From positions 270 through 5,413 of the forward strand of contig DCAB01000005.1 in assembly GCA_002311855.1 (NCBI GenBank): DNA of 5,144 bases, in the 5' to 3' direction. Origin of the DNA: Candidatus Dadabacteria bacterium UBA1144 (GTDB lineage Bacteria; Desulfobacterota_D; UBA1144). Below are positions 1-5,144 of the stretch, in pieces; positions within the stretch are counted from its first letter, which is position 1; the number at the start of each line of letters is the position of its first letter. The notes below the pieces were generated by a model that was not told the origin of the DNA, made no database searches, and saw nothing but the letters and a program-made list of their open reading frames with translations. Both the position numbers and the translations under genes were made by a program.

Positions 1-3000
1 CTTAATAAACGTACTTCTGATTCGGTATTTGGAAATTGGTTTTTAATTATGTAGTTTAATTTTTCCAATTCAACACGCAATTCAGAGTCTATAATTTGTT
101 GATCTTTTGCAACAATTTTTACTTCATCTTTTTCAACAACTACAGGCTTTTCTTTTGAGATGGATTTTTTATCTGGAATAGGAATTATATCTGGCTGTCT
201 GGATTCTATAGGTAAACCAATTAATTTTTCTTTCTCGATTGTCTTTTCTTTTTCTGCAAGCTGTTCATTTAAAGATTCTGTTTCCAATTCTTTGAGTCTT
301 TTTACTATAGACTCTACTATTGGCCCAGGATTCTTAAACCAATCAGTTGACCATATACGATAAATTTCCCAACCTAAGTTTTCTAAAATTTCTTGACGTA
401 ATCTGTCTCTGTCACGAGTTGATTTTGTAGAATGATATGTAGCACCATCACATTCAATTCCCATTAAAAAACGACCCGATTTTTTCCGATCTCTTACTGC
501 TATATCAAGAAAAAAACCACCAACACCAACTTGCGGAGAACATTTAAATCCATATTTTTTAAGTTCATCCATTACAGAAATCTCAAAATCAGAGTCTGGT
601 TCTCTATCGGTGTATTCAGTTTGATGCAAATGCCCACTTTCACAATATTCTAAAAATGCTTTTAGTGCTTTGACTCCTTCTTTAGCATCAGGTCTATCAA
701 GAATATCCGCTGAACCCATTGATGAAAATACATGCATTCGATATTTTGCCCTTGTGAACAAAACATTTAACCTGCGCTGACCACCTTCAGTGTTTATTGT
801 CGGAAATCTTTGAAACATTTTTTCACTTCCTTCTTCAGGTCCATATGTCAATGAGATCATAATTACGTCACGTTGGTCACCCTGAACCGTTTCTAAATTT
901 TTTATAAACAGTGGTTCTTCTCTTTCACTATCTTTTTGGAATGCATTATTCAATATCGGATTATCCTTTCTTAGTTGTTCCAAACAAACTTCAATTTCCT
1001 CTCTCTGTTTGATACCCATTGCAACAATTCCGAGTGTTTCACCACTATTTTTCATCAAATGTTCTGCAGCAGCAGATGCGATAGCTGCAGCCTCATTGCG
1101 ATTTCTTCCTGCTAAACAGCGGCCATTTTTTATTTTATTAAACTTTATTCCATATTTTTCGTTTCCTTGAAAAGGAGAAGGGAAAATTATTAATTTATTA
1201 TTATAAAAATGCTTATTTGAGAATGCTATTAGTGATTCATGACGTGATCGGTAATGCCAATTTAAATTCCTTTTAGAAAATATTGGTAAAGCTGCATCCA
1301 AAATACTCTCCGAAGATTGAATCGCAACAGCATCTTCATTCTCATCATCTTCATCAATCAGTTTTTCAAAGAAACTTGTTGGAGGTAATTGCTTGGGATC
1401 TCCGACAACTACTAACTGTCTTGCACGTGCTAAAGAACCCAAAGCGTCCTGAGGACGAATTTGAGAAGCCTCATCCATTACAATCAGATCAAAGTCAATT
1501 CCATCTGGTCTTAGATATTGTGCTACAGACATTGGACTCATCATAAAACATGGTTTTAAAGTAGAAATAGATTTACCTGCTCTCTTGAGTAATGGTCTAA
1601 CAGGTATATGGGCTCTTTTCTTTGCGAATTCATTTTCTAACAAACCCATTTCTGTCAATTTACTTTTTGCTCCTGTAATCACCCCACTTGGAGGACTTTT
1701 TCTGGAAGCTTTGTATGCTATCTTTTTCCACTGTAATTTAATCAACTCTCTATCGCATTTTTTAAATTGTGTCAGTATGCTCTCATGTTCAATTCCTTTG
1801 AATTCTTTTAGAGATTCATGTTTAGACATAATCTCCTCAGCCAACTGATGATAAATGACTAATTCAACTAATTCTTTTAGTCGGTTCGAATCAATATTGT
1901 TTTCTTCGAGTGCATCAAGAATCTTATTAAACCCATTTTTGGTAAGTTTTTTCTTTAATTGAATATATTCAACCCAAGTAATTAGCCAGTCAGGATTCTT
2001 AATAGCGTCTCTATTCTTTGAAATTAGGTCTTGAATCTTACTTTGTGAAGACTTAGACCATTCAGAAAAAACAACTACACCATCTTTTATGAACTCTTGC
2101 CTCGTTTCAGCTTCTTCTTCAATTAATTTATTCAAGACAGGACCACAATTTTTCAAAATTTTATATCTTGAAGATTCAGGTTTTGAATTTAGTGAATTAA
2201 TTAAAACTGGAACTGATTCAACTATTTTAAAAATTTTAAAAGTATTTCTTGCCGAAGAAAAAAGTTTAGTACTATTTTGCCCAGCTTTGGTTGAGAGAGG
2301 AAAAACTTTAGGAACAAGTTTTTTACAAATATTTGAATTCTCCCAATTTTCAATTTTGCTGAAAACAACTTCCATTAATCTTTGACATTTTTTAAGAGAA
2401 TTGAACGAAGTTGCTGGATTTTTTAAAACTTTAGTGAGGAAATTAATCTGATTTGTAAGTGCGCTGTTTAGTTTTAATAATGGAGAATTCGTTCCAGATA
2501 ATTCCTTTTGAGGGTTTTTAAGGGATTCATAACCAGGGAGACTTTCAATTATAAATGTCAGGTTTTGCAAAAAATCGTCTCGATATAATTCAATATTTTG
2601 CTCATAATGCTCAACCACTCTCTTTTTAAGACTACGGTCAATTTTAATAATCTCATCACCGATGAGAACTCTATCCCCAAAACCCGTTCCATACTCTATT
2701 TGAATAGATTTGTACCATTCACGAAGTACTTTTATCTCTTCAATGGGAGTTTCGGTTCCTTTGTATAGTTCACCCAAAATTGGAGTTTCCTTGTTTATAT
2801 CATTTATTTTTGAAATCCCTTCTGCATATTTAATTAATTCTGGAACATGTTTTTTTAAAGACCCAAGATTTTTTTTTGATTTTACTGAAAGAGATAAAAT
2901 TAAATTTTTTGCTTTTCTCCACTCAGATGAAAACCAGCAAAATATTCCTCCACTTTCTAGGGATGTTTGGGCTTCCTTAAGTTGCGTTAAATGGTTTACT

Positions 3001-5144
3001 ACGTTATAAAGTTTAAAAAGATCAATAAGTCTATCATGGGAAGGTTTAATCCACGTTAATTCCTCAGACAACTTTAAAATTAACGGATCCAATTCTATAT
3101 TTTCATACAAATCATCTCTTTGATTCCAAAGCTCATCAGGTAGTAATTTTAGAAAATTTATAAGAATTTTAAAATTTAATAGACCTTCTTTGGTTAAATG
3201 AATTGAGTCTTTTATTGCATTTGAAACGTTTGTCCTTATTAATTGAAATTCTTCCTCAATTCTATTTGCTAAATTATAAGTATCTTCAATTTTAGAATTT
3301 AATGTTGCCAGCTCGGATACATTGACTTTGGATTCTACTTTACATTTCTCTAAAAGAATGATGATCTGAGCTAATCTAGACAAAAATTCAGATTGATTAA
3401 GCGAGTCTGGAATAAATGTGTTGGACAAATCGTCCCAAATTTGATGAATTCTCTCATATGTAGTGATGAAAGTCTCAAAATTTTCTAAGTTTGGTAGTAG
3501 ATATTCAATCTCGGAAAAAGCTTCTAAACCTTCAGTATCTGGTAATATATTGATTGACTCACTCAGTTTTTGGATATTATTAATTTGAAAATTTGTATCC
3601 TCACCAAATTCCAAATCAGAGACTAATTTAGACCAATATTCATTAAGATTGATAAGTTTTTCATTCCATTTATTTAATAACTCTATAATTGCGTCTGTCT
3701 CATATCCTTTAATTTCTGGATTGTTGATTCCATACCAGTAATGGTTTGAAATTTCATTTTCCTTGGCTTGTTTGGAGATTGATTGAAATACGTTTTGAAG
3801 AACTTCAGCTTGATCAATTAGCTCGTCCCGCTTTATCAATGTAGTTACACCACCAGATATATTCTCAATTAATAAATTATTAGGGTTTTTTATGTTCAAC
3901 TTTCTTCTAAGTTTCGTAGCTTTATTTAAAATGTTATGAATGGATTGATTAGTTTCAAGCCATGGTTCCTCAATCATTTCAGCGTAATCCCTTAGTTTTA
4001 TCCTTAAATTTTCGTAACGTTGAATCTTTGAGTCAATTTCATCAGGATAAGAATATTTTGCATTTAGTCTAGATTCTAATTGAGAAAGTATTCTTTTTTT
4101 ATCTGATTTTTCACTATGTAATTCTAGGCAAAAATCACCAATCCCCGTAATGTCTAATCGTTTTTTTACAACTTCCAAAGCAGAAATTTTTTCTGTAACA
4201 AATAATATTTTTTTTTCGTTAGCTAATTCAGCTGCGATCAAATTAGCAATTGTTTGAGATTTCCCAGTTCCTGGAGGTCCTATTATAACTAAATTATTGC
4301 CATTAACTGCTTCAATTAATGCATTGTGTTGAGAACTATCAGCATCAAATACAAGAGGAAATTTTGTGTGAATGTCTTTGATATTGTCCATATCATAGTC
4401 TTGTGAGTCTCCAAATCCTTCATCCTTATTTTCCTCTCCTTCTTTATCAAGAAATAATTTAAGAATATTGTTGTTTTCCAGCCTTTTTTCAACAGGCCAA
4501 TTATTTGGATCAAGATCTTTATACATCACCTGTTTCTTAAAATTCAATCTTACCAATGTAGCTTGTCGACTAATTCTCCACTTAGGTTTGTGTACCAATA
4601 TTTTTTCTTCAATTAACTTAAAATAATCTTCTGGATTTGGCTCTTCTTCTAGATCATCAATTTCTGGTAAATTTAAGTCAAAATCATCCTCCAATCTTTG
4701 TTTTAAAGTAATATTCGTTAGAAGACTGTCATCTTTCAGTGTGATTTCATATGGGTAAATACCGAGTTTTTTATCTAATTTATTTTGTTTCAATTGCACC
4801 GGTAGAGAAAAAATTGGGGCAAAATGTCCTTGATCAGAGTCTTTACTTTCATACCATTCTAAATAACCTAAGTTTAGGTAAAGGATATTTGTACCACTAT
4901 CTTTTATTGAAGATTCAGCGTATCCTCTAATCCTTCTAAGCATAGCTTCTAGACTGGGAGCATATAAAAGTGTCTGTAATTTGTCGTCTTGATGTATTGA
5001 TTGTGCTTGAGTAGAAGGATTATGTTCAGGAAGTTCAAAGGATGTGTCGAAACCCAAAATTTTGGCCCATTCTTTTGCTGTTGGCTCTTTTCTACTTATT
5101 TTCTCATGAGTAACAGGATCAATTATTATAAAACCTTGTTCTAA
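1..5144 (-). CDS. Giant DUF4011-type SF1 helicase with C-terminal Vsr/MTES_1575-like nuclease (internal fragment, open at both ends)
   Basis: One reading frame runs uninterrupted across the whole window: 1,714 sense codons from base 5144 to base 3, plus two bases of the next codon. Visible order: partial DUF4011 region, SF1 ATPase with GPPGTGKS (289-296), a helical insert of about 810 residues, DEAS (1224-1227), GDPKQLPPT (1248-1256), WHYRS (1296-1300), motif V- and VI-like segments, a PD-(D/E)XK-type nuclease with IECDG (1563-1567), and the start of a DUF3320-like tail. By family knowledge such proteins use ATP to move on nucleic acid and are expected to cut it with the attached nuclease; they are soluble, and I see no signal peptide or membrane segment in this part. 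The architecture resembles the single-gene phage-defence candidate Hhe, which is an inference without neighbours. I estimate that roughly 50-120 N-terminal residues and a C-terminal portion lie outside. Codon use is uniformly AT-rich, and all core motifs are intact. Confidence 0.96.
3..83 (-). other. Protein domain: start of C-terminal DUF3320-like region (residues 1688-1714, cut by window edge)
   Basis: The last visible residues include LEKLNYIIKNQFPNTESEV (1693-1711) followed by RLL. They resemble the segment that introduces the C-terminal DUF3320-type region in DUF4011 helicases, where a helix, a conserved F-P-(N/D)-T and a leucine-leucine-arginine are usual. The gene continues past base 1, so the length and end of this domain are unknown. 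The match is short and rests on recall of the family pattern. Confidence 0.55.
84..284 (-). other. Protein region: charged, proline-containing linker (residues 1621-1687)
   Basis: Behind the nuclease is a low-complexity stretch rich in Glu, Lys, Ile and Pro. It starts as a probable helix (SLNEQLAEKEKTIEKEK, 1624-1640) and continues as extended segments with IIPIPDKK (1653-1660) and KPVVVEKDEVKIVAKD (1666-1681). No catalytic or metal-binding motif is visible. It most likely acts as a flexible tether between the nuclease and the C-terminal DUF3320-like region, and it is likely the least conserved part of the second half of the protein. Confidence 0.65.
285..596 (-). other. Protein domain: PD-(D/E)XK-type endonuclease, Vsr/DUF559/MTES_1575-like (residues 1517-1620)
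   Basis: Directly after the helicase comes a compact nuclease-like domain. It begins with DSDFEISVMDELKKYGF (1517-1533), followed by a strand with FFLDIAVRD (1544-1552) in which Asp1547 is the likely first metal ligand. GIECDGATYHSTKSTRDRDR (1562-1581) carries the second acidic pair, Glu1564 and Asp1566, plus His1571. LENLGWEIYRIWSTDWFKNP (1587-1606) is the closing conserved strand-helix of the MTES_1575/Vsr-like group. Known members of this fold cut DNA with metal ions; here the partner helicase probably delivers the substrate. Which residues are strictly catalytic is inferred from alignment by eye. All expected residues are present, so I see no sign of a dead nuclease. Confidence 0.9.
720..1622 (-). 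other. Protein domain: SF1 helicase core, second part (motifs II-VI; residues 1175-1475)
   Basis: The ATPase fold resumes with the conserved approach HIPVRPLLKRAGKS (1179-1192), then KPCFMMSPMSVAQYL (1197-1211), then a strand ending in DEASQ (1224-1228), where Asp1224-Glu1225 are the Walker B acidic pair. VVVGDPKQLPPTSFF (1245-1259) is motif III. An acidic loop, DEDDENED (1264-1271), precedes ESILDAAL. WHYRSRHESLIAFSN (1296-1310) is motif IV of the second RecA-like domain. LETVQGDQRDVIMISL (1417-1432) is motif V, and RRLNVLFTRAKYRMHVFSS (1457-1475) is motif VI with the arginine finger region (Arg1465). Every motif is complete, so an active ATPase is expected. The pattern matches Upf1-like SF1 enzymes; polarity and DNA versus RNA preference cannot be read from the sequence. 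Confidence 0.95.
1623..4064 (-). other. Protein region: about 810-residue helical insert between helicase motifs Ia and II (residues 361-1174)
   Basis: Between the motif Ia block and the resumption of the ATPase domain lies a long segment rich in Lys, Glu, Asn, Leu and Ile, without recognisable catalytic motifs. It reads as many amphipathic helices and probable coiled coils. A few islands look like family landmarks: HYWYGI (468-473), a short aromatic patch GGIFCWFSSEWRKAKNLI (732-749), and TPILGELYKGTETPIEEI (787-804) leading to LREWY (807-811). Counterparts of these occur in other DUF4011 helicases as I remember them, so the insert is probably a family trait and not a separate inserted gene. 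The frame is preserved throughout, and there are no stops or repeats suggesting mobile DNA. It could be a DNA-sensing or clamp-like arm or an oligomerisation surface; that is inference only. Confidence 0.8.
4065..4346 (-). other. Protein domain: SF1 helicase core, first part (Q-like motif, Walker A, motif Ia; residues 267-360)
   Basis: This encodes the front half of the first RecA-like ATPase domain. DADSSQHNALIEA (267-279) occupies the place of the Q motif, with Gln272 expected to contact adenine. The strand LVIIGPPGTGKSQTI follows, with Lys295 and Ser296 as the phosphate- and magnesium-binding residues of Walker A. KKILFVTEKISALEVVKKRL (311-330) is the motif Ia segment, and GDFCLELHSEKSDKK (336-350) is a conserved block typical of the DUF4011 helicases. 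The GPPGTGKSQT form and the later DEAS place it near the Upf1/Dna2-like (AAA_11/AAA_12) helicases. The core is interrupted after residue 360 by a large insert and resumes about 810 residues later. Confidence 0.95.
4494..5144 (-). other. Protein domain: DUF4011 region, C-terminal part (residues 1-217)
   Basis: This is the part of the N-terminal DUF4011 module that remains in the window. Recognisable family landmarks are LQTLLY (56-61) leading into SLEAMLRRI (64-72), then NILYLNLGYLEWYES (86-100) followed by a PIFSLPVQL strand (110-118), a LKQRLEDDF helix (147-155), and VMYKDLDPNNWP (206-217), which closes the module. In this family the module precedes the helicase core; its biochemical role is not established to my knowledge, so I assign none. 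It ends in a strongly acidic linker (about 233-256, including DKEGEENKDEG) before the ATPase. The first visible residues do not start at a methionine that fits the family's N terminus, so the real start lies beyond base 5144. Confidence 0.88.

Noticed and set aside
160..363. Plus-strand open frame of 67 codons
   Set aside because: It lies opposite the nuclease end and linker of the minus-strand gene. Its composition (Ser- and Phe-rich) is what antisense of Glu/Lys-rich coding DNA gives, and no family is recognised.
570..572. Possible internal start (Met1525) that would express the nuclease domain as a separate product
   Set aside because: I see no convincing Shine-Dalgarno sequence before it, and the methionine falls inside the first helix of the nuclease domain.
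1283..1848. Two plus-strand open frames of 87 codons each (1283-1546 and 1585-1848)
   Set aside because: They run antisense to helicase motifs II-III and the conserved block before them, where the minus-strand reading is unambiguous. The peptides match no known family.
2089..3009. Plus-strand open frames of 98 and 99 codons (2089-2385 and 2710-3009)
   Set aside because: They are antisense to the helical insert, whose minus-strand frame is uninterrupted. The Phe/Ser/Leu-rich content is a by-product of AT-rich Lys/Glu/Asn codons on the other strand.
1623..4064. The long insert as an intein, inserted mobile element or fused second gene
   Set aside because: The frame is continuous, no splicing-junction motifs, terminal repeats or transposase/homing motifs are visible, and islands within it resemble other DUF4011 helicases. 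A family-typical insert is the simpler explanation.
4316..4513. Minus-strand open frame of 65 codons in another frame
   Set aside because: It overlaps the linker between DUF4011 and Walker A in a shifted frame, while the main frame gives recognisable family sequence on both sides.
1..5144. RNA genes, CRISPR repeats, promoters or terminators
   Set aside because: The poly-T and poly-A runs (for example near 2850-2880 and 4205-4215) are in-frame Lys/Asn codons in AT-rich DNA. I found no spaced direct repeats, tRNA-like folds or hairpins followed by a T-run outside coding sequence.

Overview
The window lies entirely inside one very large protein-coding gene on the minus strand. Reading the reverse complement from base 5144 gives 1,714 consecutive sense codons with no stop and no detectable frameshift, ending two bases short of base 1. 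Both ends of the gene are outside the window, so its start codon, ribosome binding site, promoter, stop codon and terminator cannot be seen. I found no second gene, RNA gene, mobile element, CRISPR array or intergenic spacer.

The protein is a giant superfamily 1 helicase-nuclease of the kind annotated as 'DUF4011 domain-containing' or 'DUF3320 domain-containing' protein. From N to C terminus (residue 1 = first codon in the window) it contains: the C-terminal part of a DUF4011 region (about 1-217); an acidic linker and an SF1 ATPase core with the Walker A loop GPPGTGKS (289-296); a huge, mostly helical insert of about 810 residues (361-1174); the rest of the helicase core with DEAS (1224-1227), GDPKQLPPT (1248-1256), WHYRS (1296-1300), a motif V-like VQGDQRD segment (1420-1426) and a motif VI-like LNVLFTRAK segment (1459-1467); a PD-(D/E)XK-type nuclease related to the Vsr/DUF559/MTES_1575 group (about 1517-1620); a charged, proline-containing linker (1621-1687); and the beginning of a C-terminal DUF3320-like region (1688 onward, cut by the window edge). 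All recognised catalytic motifs look intact, so this appears to be a functional gene and not a decaying one.

The combination of DUF4011, SF1 helicase and Vsr-like nuclease in one polypeptide matches what I recall of the single-gene anti-phage candidate called Hhe. A defence role is therefore the leading hypothesis, but it rests on architecture alone because no neighbouring genes are visible. The DNA is AT-rich (roughly one third G+C by eye), with heavy use of AAA, AAT, GAA, ATA, TTA and AGA codons. This fits many low-GC bacteria and some archaea, and I cannot name a lineage from it.
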